Origin: JAGRGG01 sp965217265
GTDB lineage: Bacteria; Pseudomonadota; Alphaproteobacteria; Geminicoccales; Geminicoccaceae
DNA length: 64,000 nt
NCBI GenBank assembly: GCA_965217265.1
Contig: CBDCHP010000018.1
Location: 186,001-250,000, forward strand
Direction of reading: 5' to 3'
Made by a program: the position numbers and the translations under genes. The notes beneath the pieces are model-generated. The model was not told the origin of the DNA. It did no database searches and saw nothing but the letters and a program-made list of their open reading frames with translations. Positions 19,698-28,745 of the stretch are shown piece by piece; position 1 is the stretch's first letter, and each line of letters starts with the position of its first letter.

Positions 19698-20310
19698 AAT
19701 CTCGTTTCAGGTTCAAGTGCCACAAGTGCCAACGCTTCGCCTCGCCCTGCGGCGTCGTGCTGTCGTCGATCTCCTCGTCCAGGTGCTCGACCGTCCAGCC
19801 CTTGAGTAGTTCGCCGAGTTGCAGCCGATCGTAGCCGGCGCAGCGGCCGGACGTGACCCAAGTGTCCTGCGGCCCGAGCAGTTGCCCGGCGAAGCGGCCG
19901 CCGCCCTTGAGCGCGTCGCCAATCTTCGACCAGAGGCCCAAGAACGCCTGCGGCCCGACGAAGGGGAGAACGAAGCTGGCGTTGACGAGATCGGCTTTGG
20001 AAAGGTGCGCCCGCTCCAGCGATTCGACCTGGGTCTCCAAGCGATCGCCGAGGCCCGCCTTCTCCGCCCGTTGGCGCAGGCGGTCGAGCGCGTCCGCCTC
20101 GCCGTCGATGGCGAGGACGCGAAAGCCGGCCTCCAGGATCGCCAGCGCGTCGCGGCCGGTGCCGGCGCCTAAGTCGAGGGCGGTGCCGCCCGTCCGCCCC
20201 TCGCCTTTCAGCGCGTCGAGGGCGCGCAGGGTCGTTGGCCGCGGCGGACGATCCTCGGTCTTGGCGTAATAGGCTTGCCAGTTTAAGTGCGACGGTGTTT
20301 GTTCAACCAT
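19696..20310 (-). CDS. Class I SAM-dependent methyltransferase
   Basis: The 204-residue protein has a Rossmann methyltransferase fold: motif I is ALDLGAGTGRDALAILE at about residues 44-60, the acidic end of strand 2 reads VLAIDGEADALDRL, and the post-I aspartate region is KADLVNASFVLPFVG. The overall shape resembles the TehB/YjhP group of small methyltransferases, but I cannot name the substrate. It is divergent from dprA with a 24-bp overlap of the proposed starts. The gene plus repeat copy D interrupt the usual plsY-dprA neighbourhood. Confidence 0.83.
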   Translation of the reverse strand: MVEQTPSHLNWQAYYAKTEDRPPRPTTLRALDALKGEGRTGGTALDLGAGTGRDALAILEAGFRVLAIDGEADALDRLRQRAEKAGLGDRLETQVESLERAHLSKADLVNASFVLPFVGPQAFLGLWSKIGDALKGGGRFAGQLLGPQDTWVTSGRCAGYDRLQLGELLKGWTVEHLDEEIDDSTTPQGEAKRWHLWHLNLKRD

Positions 20311-21489
20311 TATTTCCTCCGGCGGAGCACGATCCTGACGCCTTCATGGAACGCCGAGCGCCTCGCCCGGCTCCGTCTGGCCCGCTCGCGCGGCTGCGGC
20401 CCCAAGCTCTACGCCCACCTGATCGGCCGCTTCGGCGGCGCCGAGGCGGCGCTTGCGGCCCTGCCGCGGCTGATCGCGGCCGGCCGGGCGCCCGCGGTCG
20501 GGTTCGCCGATCCGGCGCGGGTGGCGGCCGAGGTCGAGGCGGCGGCGAAGACAGGCGTGCGGCTGATCGAGCGCTTCGACCCTGACTACCCGCGGGGCCT
20601 GAACAACCTGCCCGACCCGCCCGCCTTCATCAACCTGCGCGGCGACGTCGCCTTCGCCCTGCGGCCGACGATCGGGATGGTGGGGGCGAGGAACGCGAGC
20701 GCCAACGGGCGGCTGTTCGCCGAGGAATTGGCGGGCGCCCTCGCCGCCGCCGGGGGTACGGTCGTCTCCGGCTTGGCGCGCGGCATCGACACGGCGGCGC
20801 ACAAGGGCGCACTCACCGGCGAGGGCGGCACGATCGCGGTCCTCGCCTGCGGCGTCGATATCGCCTACCCGCCCGAGAACGCGGGCCTCCTGGAGGCGGT
20901 GGCCGCGCACGGCTTTGCCGTGAGTGAGCGGCCGTTGGGCGCGCCGCCGCTCGCCAAGCACTTCTTGAAGCGCAACCGGCTGATCGCGGCCTTGAGCCTC
21001 GGCGTCGTCGTCGTCGAGGCCGCCGAGCGTTCGGGTTCGCTCACGACGGCGAGGCTCGCCGCCGAACTCGGGCGCGAGGTGATGGCGGTGCCGGGCTCGC
21101 CGAAAGACCCGCGCCACGCCGGGACCAACCGGCTGCTGCGCGAGGGGGCGGCCCTCGTCACCGGCATCGAGGACGTCGAGGCGGCGATCGCCGGTGCCGT
21201 CATCCACGGGTCCGCCGCCACCTCCCGCCCGTCCCGGCCGGCGCCCCCTCGTCCGCCGCCCGCCGCGGCACCGCGACCGCCGCCGCACAAGAAACCGGCC
21301 GCGACGGGCGCCGGCGACCTCGCCGTGGCCATCCTCACCCACTTGAGTGCGGCGCCGGTCGCGGTTGACGAAGTGATCCGACAATGCCAAGGATCGCCGC
21401 CGGACGTGCAGGATGCCCTTGTGGAACTGGAGATCGATGGTCACATCCTGCGCCATCCGGGCAACCGCGTGTCGCGCTCTGAGGCCTGA
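20287..21489 (+). CDS. dprA: DNA-processing protein DprA
   Basis: DprA protects incoming single-stranded DNA and loads RecA during transformation. The 400-residue protein has an N-terminal helix-hairpin-helix-like region (residues 20-70, SRGCGPKLYAHLIGRFGG), the central Rossmann domain with GMVGARNASANGRLFAEEL and VVSGLARGIDTAAHKGAL, the GSPKDPRHAGTNRLLREGA segment, and a C-terminal winged-helix domain after a Pro/Arg-rich linker at about 310-335. The start is uncertain: GTG 20287 overlaps the divergent methyltransferase and no good ATG is in frame. The order dprA-topA-rnr is typical of the class. Confidence 0.93.
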   Translation: MRRCLFNHYFLRRSTILTPSWNAERLARLRLARSRGCGPKLYAHLIGRFGGAEAALAALPRLIAAGRAPAVGFADPARVAAEVEAAAKTGVRLIERFDPDYPRGLNNLPDPPAFINLRGDVAFALRPTIGMVGARNASANGRLFAEELAGALAAAGGTVVSGLARGIDTAAHKGALTGEGGTIAVLACGVDIAYPPENAGLLEAVAAHGFAVSERPLGAPPLAKHFLKRNRLIAALSLGVVVVEAAERSGSLTTARLAAELGREVMAVPGSPKDPRHAGTNRLLREGAALVTGIEDVEAAIAGAVIHGSAATSRPSRPAPPRPPPAAAPRPPPHKKPAATGAGDLAVAILTHLSAAPVAVDEVIRQCQGSPPDVQDALVELEIDGHILRHPGNRVSRSEA

Positions 21490-21584
21490 TGCCCCCTAGC
21501 GCCCGTCAATTCCTTCTCCGCCACGCACGGGCCGCCGCGGGTGAGCGCGCGCCCAGCCCATTATCAAGCGGATAGCCAAGCCCC

Positions 21585-24242
21585 ATGGATCTCGTCGTCG
21601 TCGAATCGCCGACCAAGGCCAAGTCGATCGCCAAGTATCTCGGTCCCGGCTACCAAGTGACCGCGAGCTTCGGCCACGTGCGCGACCTCCTGGCCGAGGA
21701 GGACGCGGTGCGGCCGGAAGAAGACTTCGCCATGTCGTTCGCGATCAACGACGACAAGGAAAAGCGCGTCAAGGAGATCGGCCGCGGGGTCAAGGGCAAG
21801 CAGCACCTCTACCTCGCCACCGACCCCGACCGCGAGGGCGAGGCGATCTCTTGGCACCTGCTCACCGTCCTCAAGGAGGGGGGGCTCTTGAACGGCGTCG
21901 ACGTCAAGCGCGTCGTCTTTCACGAGGTGACCAAGAACGCCGTCCTGGACGCGATGCGCCACCCGCGCGACCTCGATCAGAACCTGATCGACGCCTATCT
22001 CGCCCGTCGCGCGCTCGACCATCTGGTCGGTTTTCGCCTCTCGCCGATATTGTGGCGCAAGCTGCCGGGTTCCCGCTCGGCCGGCCGTGTCCAGTCCGTG
22101 GCATTGCGGCTCATCTGCGAGCGCGAGAACGCGATCGAGGCGTTCCGGCCGCGCGAATACTGGACGATTGAGGCGCTGCTCAAGACCGAGAAGGACGGGC
22201 GCTTCAAGGCGCGGCTGAGCCGGCTGGAGGCCAAGAAGCTCGACAAGTTCGACCTCCCCACCGAGAAGGACGCGACGGCCGCGCTCGAAGCCGTCGAGGC
22301 CGCCGTTCTCAAGGTGGCCGACGTCGAGAAGAAGCAGGTCGCCCGCAATCCGGCCCCGCCGTTCTCGACCTCGACCCTGCAGCAGGAGGCCTCGCGCAAG
22401 TTGGGCTTCGCCACCAACCGGACGATGAAGACGGCGCAGCGCCTGTTCGAGGGGATCGAACTCGGCGGCGAGACGGTCGGGCTCATCACCTACATGCGCA
22501 CCGACAGCGTGCAACTCTCCGCCGAAGCCCTCAAGGCCTCGCGCCGGATGATCGAGAGCCGCTTCGGCGAGCGCTACCTGCCGAAGAGCCCGCGCCAGTT
22601 CAAGACCAAGACCAAGAACGCGCAAGAAGCGCACGAGGCGATCCGCCCGACCGACTTTTCCAGAACACCGAAGGAAGTCGGGGCCTACCTCGACGACGAC
22701 CAGCGCCGCCTCTACGACCTGATCTGGAAGCGCGCCGTCGCGAGCCAGATGGCGGCGGCCCTGATGGACCGAGTGACGATCGACGTCGTCGACGCCGACG
22801 ATCGACTCACGCTGCGGGCGAGCGGCCAGACGGTCGCCTTCGACGGTTTTCTCACCCTCTACCAGGAGGGCCGCGACGACCCGGCCGAGGACGAGGACGG
22901 CGAGGCGCGCCTGCCGCCCTTGACGTCGGGGCAGAGGCTCGACGCCGAGGAGGTGACACCCTCGCAGCACTTCACCGAGCCGCCGCCGCGCTACAGCGAG
23001 GCCAGCCTCGTCAAGCAGATGGAGGAATTGGGCATCGGCCGGCCCTCCACCTACGCCAGCATCATCACGGTCCTGCAGGACCGCCGCTACGTCCGCTTGG
23101 AGAGCCGCCGCTTCATCCCGGAGAGCCGTGGGCGGCTGGTGACGGCGTTCCTCACCTCGCACTTCGATACCTACGTCCAGCCGACCTTCACGGCGGGCCT
23201 GGAGGACAAGCTCGACTCGGTCGCGGCCGGCGAGACGCTCTGGAAGGACGTGCTGCGCGACTTCTGGGCCGCGTTCAAGGACCGCCTCGACGAGGTCGGC
23301 CAGCAGCGCGGTGCCGAGGTTATCGAGGGGCTGAACGAGGCGCTGAAGGACGTCGTCTTCCAGGCCCGCACCGACGGCGCCGATCCGCGCGCCTGTCCCT
23401 TGTGCGGCGACGGGCGTCTGTCGCTCAAGATCAGCCGCTACGGCGCCTTCGTCGGCTGCTCGAACTACCCCGAGTGCCGCTACACCCGCGGCGACCCGTT
23501 CCAGCCCGAGGCCGACGGTGCGGCGAAGGAGAAGACCGACCGAGTGCTCGGCGTCGATCCGGCGACGAACGAGGAGGTCTGGGTCAAGGACGGCCGCTTC
23601 GGCCCCTACGTCCAGACCGGCTCCGGCGCCTCGCTCAAGCGCCAGTCGCTCGCCCCCACGATGAAGCTCGACGCGATCGACCTCGACGCGGCGCTGGCGC
23701 TCTTGGCGCTGCCGCGCGATGTCGGCACCCACCCAGAGACGGCCAAGCCGGTCACGGCCGGGCTCAACCGCCGCGGCGGCTTCGTCGCGCACGAGGACGT
23801 GTACGCGCAGATACCTAGCGACGAGGACATCCTGTCGATCGGCATGAACCGGGCGCTGACGCTCCTGGCCGAGGGCGGCAAGAAGGCGCGCGGGCCGGTG
23901 GGGGCGCAGGGCACCTTGAAGGACCTGGGCCCGCACCCGAAGGACAAGAAGCCGGTCCGTGTCCTGGCCGGCCGCTTCGGCCCTTACGTCAAGTGGGCCA
24001 ACCTCAACGCCAGCCTGCCTAAAGACGCCGAAGTCGAGGCCTTCACCCTGGACGACGCCTTGAAGCTGATCGAGGCCAAGTCCGGCAAGAAGTCTGGGCC
24101 GAAGCGCGACGGCAAGGCCAAAGCCGCCGCCGCCGAGGGTGGGGCCAAGCCGGCGAAGAAGCTGGCGGCGAAGGCCAAGCCCACCACGGTAAAGAAGGCG
24201 CCGACCAAGGCCAAGGCGGCGCCACGCGAGGCGAAGGCGTAA
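21585..24242 (+). CDS. topA: DNA topoisomerase I
   Basis: The type IA topoisomerase relaxes negative supercoils. The 885-residue protein starts with the TOPRIM domain (MDLVVVESPTKAKSIAKYL; acidic triad in TDPDREGEAISWHL) and contains the active-site tyrosine in GLITYMRTDSVQLS at about residue 302. A single C4 zinc ribbon lies at about 605-635 (CPLCGDG...CSNYPEC), followed by topoisomerase C-terminal repeats (KDGRFGPYVQTG, AGRFGPYVKW). It ends in a roughly 60-residue Lys/Ala-rich tail, common in alphaproteobacterial enzymes. rnr follows after 4 bp. Confidence 0.97.
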   Translation: MDLVVVESPTKAKSIAKYLGPGYQVTASFGHVRDLLAEEDAVRPEEDFAMSFAINDDKEKRVKEIGRGVKGKQHLYLATDPDREGEAISWHLLTVLKEGGLLNGVDVKRVVFHEVTKNAVLDAMRHPRDLDQNLIDAYLARRALDHLVGFRLSPILWRKLPGSRSAGRVQSVALRLICERENAIEAFRPREYWTIEALLKTEKDGRFKARLSRLEAKKLDKFDLPTEKDATAALEAVEAAVLKVADVEKKQVARNPAPPFSTSTLQQEASRKLGFATNRTMKTAQRLFEGIELGGETVGLITYMRTDSVQLSAEALKASRRMIESRFGERYLPKSPRQFKTKTKNAQEAHEAIRPTDFSRTPKEVGAYLDDDQRRLYDLIWKRAVASQMAAALMDRVTIDVVDADDRLTLRASGQTVAFDGFLTLYQEGRDDPAEDEDGEARLPPLTSGQRLDAEEVTPSQHFTEPPPRYSEASLVKQMEELGIGRPSTYASIITVLQDRRYVRLESRRFIPESRGRLVTAFLTSHFDTYVQPTFTAGLEDKLDSVAAGETLWKDVLRDFWAAFKDRLDEVGQQRGAEVIEGLNEALKDVVFQARTDGADPRACPLCGDGRLSLKISRYGAFVGCSNYPECRYTRGDPFQPEADGAAKEKTDRVLGVDPATNEEVWVKDGRFGPYVQTGSGASLKRQSLAPTMKLDAIDLDAALALLALPRDVGTHPETAKPVTAGLNRRGGFVAHEDVYAQIPSDEDILSIGMNRALTLLAEGGKKARGPVGAQGTLKDLGPHPKDKKPVRVLAGRFGPYVKWANLNASLPKDAEVEAFTLDDALKLIEAKSGKKSGPKRDGKAKAAAAEGGAKPAKKLAAKAKPTTVKKAPTKAKAAPREAKA

Positions 24243-24246
24243 GAAA

Positions 24247-26487
24247 GTGGCCGAGCACCGATCACGGAGGGGCGGCACGGCGCGATCGTCGGAACGGGGG
24301 GGCGTGCCCAGCCGTGCCGAGCTCGTGGCGCTGGCGGAGGGTTCCGGCGGACGGCTCTCGTCCGGCGACCTCGCCCGCGACCTCGGCCTCAAGGGGGCGG
24401 CGAAGGCGACGCTGAAGGAGGAGATCCGCGCCCTCAAGCGCGAGGGGCGGATCGGCAACCGCGGCCGTGGCAGGGACCGCCTACCGAAGGTCGCCTTCGT
24501 CGAGGTGACCCACCTGGACGACGACGGCGATTTGTGGGGCGAGAGCCCGGCGCTTGAAGGCGCCTCGCTCCTCCTGCGCTTCGACAAGCCGGGTGCGGCG
24601 CCGGCGCCCGGCGACCGGGCGCTGGTCCGGCCGGAGACGAACGAGGACGGCGCCCTGATCGGCCACGTCTTCAAGGTCTTGAAGGGCCGGCCGAGTTCGC
24701 TGGTGGGCATCGTCGTCGCCGGCGGCCGGGACGGTGATTTATGGCTGCAACCGACGGCACGCGAGGCGAAGGACGAGTTGCGCCTCGACGCTAACGGCCT
24801 CGATCTGGCGCCCGGCGACATGGTGCGCGCGACGGCCGAGCGCGGGCGGCCCCTGGAAGCGCCGGTCGCCAAGGCGGTCGAGCGCCTGGGCCGGGCCGAC
24901 GACCCCGGCGTCATTTCCTTGAGCGTCGCGGTCGAACTAGGCTTGCCGATGGCGTTCGCGCCCGAGGCCCTGGCCGAGGCCGAGGCGGCGGCACCCGCCG
25001 ACCTGGACGGGCGGACCGACCTGCGCGCGCTTCCCCTGGTGACGATCGACGGCGCCGACGCGCGCGACTTCGACGACGCGGTGTTCGCGCGCGCCGACGA
25101 CGCGGCCGACAATCCGGGCGGCTTCGTCGCCACGGTCGCGATCGCCGACGTCGCCCACTACGTGACGCCGGAATCGGCCCTGGACGCGGGCGCCCGCGAG
25201 CGCGGCAACTCGGTCTACTTTCCCGACCGCGTCATCCCGATGCTGCCCGAGGCCCTCTCGAACGGCCTGTGCTCCTTGAAGCCCGACGAGGACCGCGCCT
25301 GCCTCGCCTGCGAGATGCGGCTCTCGGCCGGGGGTGAGTTGCTGGCGTGGCGCTTCGTGCGCGGCCTGATGCGCTCTGTGGCGCGGCTCACCTACGATCA
25401 GGTGCAGGACGCGATCGAGGGCCGGGCCGACGAGGCGACGGGACCCCTCCTGGAGACGGTGATCCGGCCGCTCCGCGCCTGCTTTACGGCGCTGCTCAAG
25501 GCACGCAAGAGGCGCGGCACGATCGACCTCGACATCCCCGAGCGCGTCGTGCGCTTCGATCGGGAGCGGTGCGAGATCGCGGCGATCGAGCCCCGGCCGC
25601 GCCTGGAAAGCCACATGCTGATCGAGGAGATGATGATCGCGGCCAACGTCGCCGCCGCGAAGACCTTGGACGAAAAGCAGATCCCGCTCCTCTTTCGCGT
25701 CCACGACAAGCCCGACCCGGTCAAGCTCGTAGCCCTCGCCGACTATGTCGGGGAGCTGGGCCTGCCCTGGAACCGCCAAGCGAAGCGGCCGGGCGACTTC
25801 ACCAAGCTGTTGCGCGGGATCGACGACCCGAGTCTGCGCGAGCAGGTTTCCGTCATGGTCTTGCGCAGCCAAACGCAGGCTCGCTACCAGCCGGAGAACC
25901 TGGGCCATTTTGGGCTGCACCTGCAACACTACGCCCACTTCACCTCGCCGATCCGCCGCTACGCCGACCTCACGCTGCACCGGCAGTTGATCCACCACCT
26001 CGACCTCGCCGAGCGCCGCACCGGGGCGTTCTACGATCTGGAGGAACTGCAAGCGGTCGGCGACGAAGTGTCGGCGACCGAGCGCAAGGCGGTCGACGCC
26101 GAGCGGCGGGCGTTCGCGCGCTACGTCGCCCTGTTCATGGCCGAGCACGAGGGGGCCCTGTTCGCCGGACGGCTCACCTCCGTGCATCGCTTCGGCTGCT
26201 TCGTCACGCTCGCCGAGACCGGCGCCGAGGGGCTGGTGCCGGTCTCAAGCCTGGGCTCGGGCTACTACGTCTTCGACGAGCGGCGCCACCTCTTGCGCGC
26301 CGAGCGCGGCCGCGATGCCTATGGTCCCGGCGACGCCGTCAAGGTGCGCTTGATGGAGGCGGACCAAGCCAAGGGGATGCTCCTGTTCCGCCTGGAGGGG
26401 CACGAGCCCTCGCCCGTGACCCGCCGCGCCCTTGAGGGCGCGCCCAAGCCGAAACGATCCGCCCCCGCCCGCCGCCCGCGGCGATGA
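24247..26487 (+). CDS. rnr: Ribonuclease R
   Basis: RNase R is a processive 3'-to-5' exoribonuclease able to degrade structured RNA. The 746-residue protein has an N-terminal winged-helix region (residues 20-75), cold-shock-type RNA-binding domains, the RNB catalytic domain with the aspartate cluster TIDGADARDFDDAVFA at about 263-278, and a C-terminal S1 domain starting near GALFAGRLTSVHRFGCFV. GTG 24247 starts 4 bp after topA, so the pair is probably one transcript. The C-terminal basic tail is shorter than in enteric homologues. Confidence 0.95.
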   Translation: MAEHRSRRGGTARSSERGGVPSRAELVALAEGSGGRLSSGDLARDLGLKGAAKATLKEEIRALKREGRIGNRGRGRDRLPKVAFVEVTHLDDDGDLWGESPALEGASLLLRFDKPGAAPAPGDRALVRPETNEDGALIGHVFKVLKGRPSSLVGIVVAGGRDGDLWLQPTAREAKDELRLDANGLDLAPGDMVRATAERGRPLEAPVAKAVERLGRADDPGVISLSVAVELGLPMAFAPEALAEAEAAAPADLDGRTDLRALPLVTIDGADARDFDDAVFARADDAADNPGGFVATVAIADVAHYVTPESALDAGARERGNSVYFPDRVIPMLPEALSNGLCSLKPDEDRACLACEMRLSAGGELLAWRFVRGLMRSVARLTYDQVQDAIEGRADEATGPLLETVIRPLRACFTALLKARKRRGTIDLDIPERVVRFDRERCEIAAIEPRPRLESHMLIEEMMIAANVAAAKTLDEKQIPLLFRVHDKPDPVKLVALADYVGELGLPWNRQAKRPGDFTKLLRGIDDPSLREQVSVMVLRSQTQARYQPENLGHFGLHLQHYAHFTSPIRRYADLTLHRQLIHHLDLAERRTGAFYDLEELQAVGDEVSATERKAVDAERRAFARYVALFMAEHEGALFAGRLTSVHRFGCFVTLAETGAEGLVPVSSLGSGYYVFDERRHLLRAERGRDAYGPGDAVKVRLMEADQAKGMLLFRLEGHEPSPVTRRALEGAPKPKRSAPARRPRR

Positions 26488-26580
26488 GGGAACACGTCGT
26501 TGAACAGGATGTTTGTCTTAACGTAGCCGGTTGGGCTAACATCGTATCGGCCACAACCGGCCAACCGAGGAGAGTTTCCT

Positions 26581-26766
26581 ATGGACGAAGATCGGAGCAA
26601 AGGCACCTTCGACAAGCTCAAGGGCAAGGTGAAGGAAGCCACCGGCAAGGCGACCGGCAACGAGCGCCTCGAAGGCGAGGGCAAGGCCGACCAGGTGGGC
26701 GGTCAGGCCAAGAAGACCGTCGGCGAGGTCAAGGACACGGCCCGCGACGTCACCGGCAAGCGCTGA
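26581..26766 (+). CDS. CsbD family stress-response protein
   Basis: CsbD-like proteins are small, hydrophilic and mostly unstructured stress-induced proteins of unknown mechanism. The 61-residue product has the characteristic FDKLKGKVKEATGKATGNE and EGEGKADQVGGQAKK pattern. An AGGAG site lies 9 bp before the ATG. A perfect hairpin follows 24 bp after the stop, so the gene is probably transcribed alone from its own promoter in the 93-bp gap after rnr. Confidence 0.9.
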   Translation: MDEDRSKGTFDKLKGKVKEATGKATGNERLEGEGKADQVGGQAKKTVGEVKDTARDVTGKR

Positions 26767-26790
26767 CGGCGTAGCCTACAGTCGAGTTTG

Positions 26791-26825
26791 AAACGGCTTG
26801 TGCGAAGAGATCGCACAAGCCGTTT
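26791..26825 (+). terminator. Perfect 15-bp hairpin after csbD-like gene
   Basis: AAACGGCTTGTGCGA pairs perfectly with its complement across the loop AGAGA. The sequence continues CGTTT rather than a long T run, so termination may be moderate. It is different in sequence from the interspersed repeat that begins 6 bp later. Confidence 0.75.
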
Positions 26826-26830
26826 CGTTT

Positions 26831-26912
26831 GAACGCTTCGCGTGCCTGCCGGCGGCTTTTTCCCTTCTTTTTTCCCAAGCTTTGTCGCCGGAGGCGGTGC
26901 GGGGCGCCAGCG
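26831..26912. repeat. Interspersed element, copy E (left half only)
   Basis: The copy begins GAACGCTTCGCG and has a left arm hairpin GCC-TGCC-GGC followed by GGCTTTTTCCC. After the T tract the core is degenerate and no right arm is found before the depolymerase stop at 26914. It lies between convergent genes, so a truncated copy still occupies the standard position. Confidence 0.65.
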
Positions 26913-26913
26913 C

Positions 26914-28020
26914 TTACTTCTCCTGCGTCAGGAAGAAGCGCAGCATCTCCTTGGAGGCGTCGGGGCCTTTGGGGTCGGCGTAGGAACCGGTCTTGCGACC
27001 GCCGCTCCAGGCGTGGCCGGCGCCCTCGATCCGCCAGTGCTCGACGCGCGCGTTGCCGTTCTTGTCCTCGTGCAGCGTCCGGGCATAGGCCCTGCCGCCC
27101 ACTTCGCCCCGCTCGACGCGGTTGCTCATCCCGGCACCCGCCGCCTGGGCCGCCGCCTGCCCCCCGTTGACGGGTGCCACGGTGGTGTCCGCCTCGCCGT
27201 GGAACACGATCGTCGGCACCGCCCGGCCGGCGAGCGCCGCCGGCGCCCCGCCGCGCATCGCCGCGAATGCGCCGCCCATGTCGCGCGCGGCACCCGCGGC
27301 GAGGCCCGAATGCACCCCCACCGCCGCAAACAGGTCCGGGTAGGCTTGGCCGACGACCGCCGCCATCGCCCCCCCGGCCGAGAGCCCGGCGACGTAGACT
27401 TTTCCGCGATCAACGGCGAACTCGCCCGCCACCGCGTCGACGAGGCCGGCGATCAAGGCCGGCTCGCCGTCGCCCCGGCCCTGGTCCTGCGCCTGGAACC
27501 AGTTCCAGCAGCGCTGCACGTTGGCCGACTGGTTCTGTGCTAAATAGGCGACGAGGCAGCCCCGCTCCTCGGCGGCGAAGTTCATGCCCGTGCCGGCGGC
27601 GAAATCGTCCGGGTCTTGCGTGCAGCCGTGCAGCATGACGACGAGCGGCAGGGGCTGTCCCGTGTGGCTTGAGGGTACGTAGAGCTTATAGGCGTGCCCG
27701 GCGTGGGTGCGATCGAGAAACTGCCCTTCTACCGGGGCGAGGTCGGCCGCGTCTCGCCGACGGGACATTGGCCCAATTTGGAGCCCGCCTTGGCCGAGGC
27801 GACTCAGCACGTCGCGCAGCCCGCCCGGCTTGATCGCGTCGTGTTGGGACGGCCGCGCCGTATCGACCCGCTCGGCCTTCAGGTCCAGGGTCGGCGGGCC
27901 GTTTTCGGCGGCTGGGGCTTGAACGCCGTTCAGCCCGCGCTGCAACAGCGCCGTCGCCTCGTTCAAGCGGCCGGCCTGAACCAAGCGGGTGGCTTCGGCA
28001 ATGTTGGGGTTCAAGTTCAT
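26914..28020 (-). CDS. PHB depolymerase family esterase (alpha/beta hydrolase)
   Basis: This family hydrolyses short-chain polyhydroxyalkanoates or related esters. The 368-residue protein has an N-terminal helical segment typical of the group (MNLNPNIAEATRLVQAGRLNEATALLQ), the oxyanion strand LPLVVMLHGCTQDPDDFA, the lipase box VAGLSAGGAMA with the nucleophilic serine at about residue 215, the aspartate in FHGEADTTVAPVNG and the histidine in EGAGHAWSGG. No clear signal peptide is visible. The upstream RHH regulator on the same strand may control it. Some relatives act as feruloyl or acetylxylan esterases, so the substrate is open. Confidence 0.87.
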   Translation of the reverse strand: MNLNPNIAEATRLVQAGRLNEATALLQRGLNGVQAPAAENGPPTLDLKAERVDTARPSQHDAIKPGGLRDVLSRLGQGGLQIGPMSRRRDAADLAPVEGQFLDRTHAGHAYKLYVPSSHTGQPLPLVVMLHGCTQDPDDFAAGTGMNFAAEERGCLVAYLAQNQSANVQRCWNWFQAQDQGRGDGEPALIAGLVDAVAGEFAVDRGKVYVAGLSAGGAMAAVVGQAYPDLFAAVGVHSGLAAGAARDMGGAFAAMRGGAPAALAGRAVPTIVFHGEADTTVAPVNGGQAAAQAAGAGMSNRVERGEVGGRAYARTLHEDKNGNARVEHWRIEGAGHAWSGGRKTGSYADPKGPDASKEMLRFFLTQEK

Positions 28021-28061
28021 CGTCGGAGATCCTCATAAGTTATGGGCCGTGCGGAAGCGTT

Positions 28062-28086
28062 CGCGGGCCGGCCCTTAGGGCCCGCG
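28062..28086. other. GC-rich inverted repeat between regulator and depolymerase genes
   Basis: CGCGGGCC pairs with GGCCCGCG across a 9-base loop. It lies in the 91-bp gap between the two minus-strand genes and has no T tract in either direction, so it is more likely an RNA-stability or attenuation structure than a terminator. An AAGCGTTC octamer like the end of the interspersed repeats lies just to its left. Confidence 0.45.
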
Positions 28087-28111
28087 TCGATCGAACAAGG
28101 GTGGAAGGTCC

Positions 28112-28534
28112 TTAGACGGTGCGGTTCTTGAGCACCGCCTTCACGGCCGGGCTCGCCTGGAGCGCACCCAAAACCTCGACGCTCTCGATCGCCCGGTCGG
28201 CCAACTCCGGCGGCACGTCGGCGGCGATGCTGGCCAAGCCGAGCACCTTGATGCGCAACCTCTGTCCGGACGCCACCGCCCGCTCTAAATCGGCGCGCGC
28301 GTAGTGGCAGAGGCCGAGGTCGAGCGTCTTGCGCGCGACCGACTGCCGCAACGACTCGTCGTGCCGGTCGAGGAGGTTGCGGATGCCGGTGCGGATGACG
28401 TCGGTGCGGTTCTGGTAGAACCCGTCCCGCACCAGGAGGTCGATCCGCCCGAGGTCGACATAGCCGAGGTTGATCGTGATCTTCTCGCTGTCGCCGGACT
28501 TCGGCCGCAGCTCACGCACGTTGTCGCCGCTCAT
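28112..28534 (-). CDS. Ribbon-helix-helix (CopG-like) transcriptional regulator
   Basis: The 140-residue protein has an RHH-type N-terminal domain: KITINLGYVDLGRIDLLVRDG, with a beta strand followed by two helices and the NRTDVIRTGIRNLL turn at about residues 40-54. The C-terminal half is predicted helical and unassigned. Such regulators are often found next to the PHB-depolymerase-like gene in alphaproteobacteria, and here the depolymerase follows on the same strand, which suggests local control. The second of two adjacent ATGs is taken as start because of its better spacing from GGAGAG. Confidence 0.72.
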   Translation of the reverse strand: MSGDNVRELRPKSGDSEKITINLGYVDLGRIDLLVRDGFYQNRTDVIRTGIRNLLDRHDESLRQSVARKTLDLGLCHYARADLERAVASGQRLRIKVLGLASIAADVPPELADRAIESVEVLGALQASPAVKAVLKNRTV

Positions 28535-28596
28535 CATCTCTCCACCATCTGTCTGGATGGTAGATGGATGTTGCGGCGCGGTACGTCAAGGGTGAA

Positions 28597-28745
28597 GAAC
28601 ACGCTTCGCGTCCGCTGCGCGGGGCTTTCTTCTCTTCTTTTTTGCCAGTGTTAACGTAGGAGGCTGGCCTCAATGCCGAGGGCCAGCCTCGGACAAGAGC
28701 AAAAAAGAAAAGTGAAAGTCCGCCGCAGGCGACGCGCAAGCGTTC
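28597..28745. repeat. Interspersed inverted-repeat element, copy F
   Basis: The copy lies between two minus-strand genes, after the glutathione transferase and upstream of the RHH regulator. The left arm hairpin is CCGC-TGC-GCGG then GGGCTTTCTT; the right arm read inward is CGCC-TGC-GGCG then GGACTTTC. The core has GTGTTAACGTAGGAGGCTGGCC. The transferase TGA overlaps the right end. Confidence 0.87.

Noticed and set aside
21564..25133. A 1189-codon open frame antisense to topA and rnr
   Set aside because: It is a compositional shadow of high-GC coding DNA; its translation is Arg/Gly/Asp-rich with no motifs, while topA and rnr are certain.
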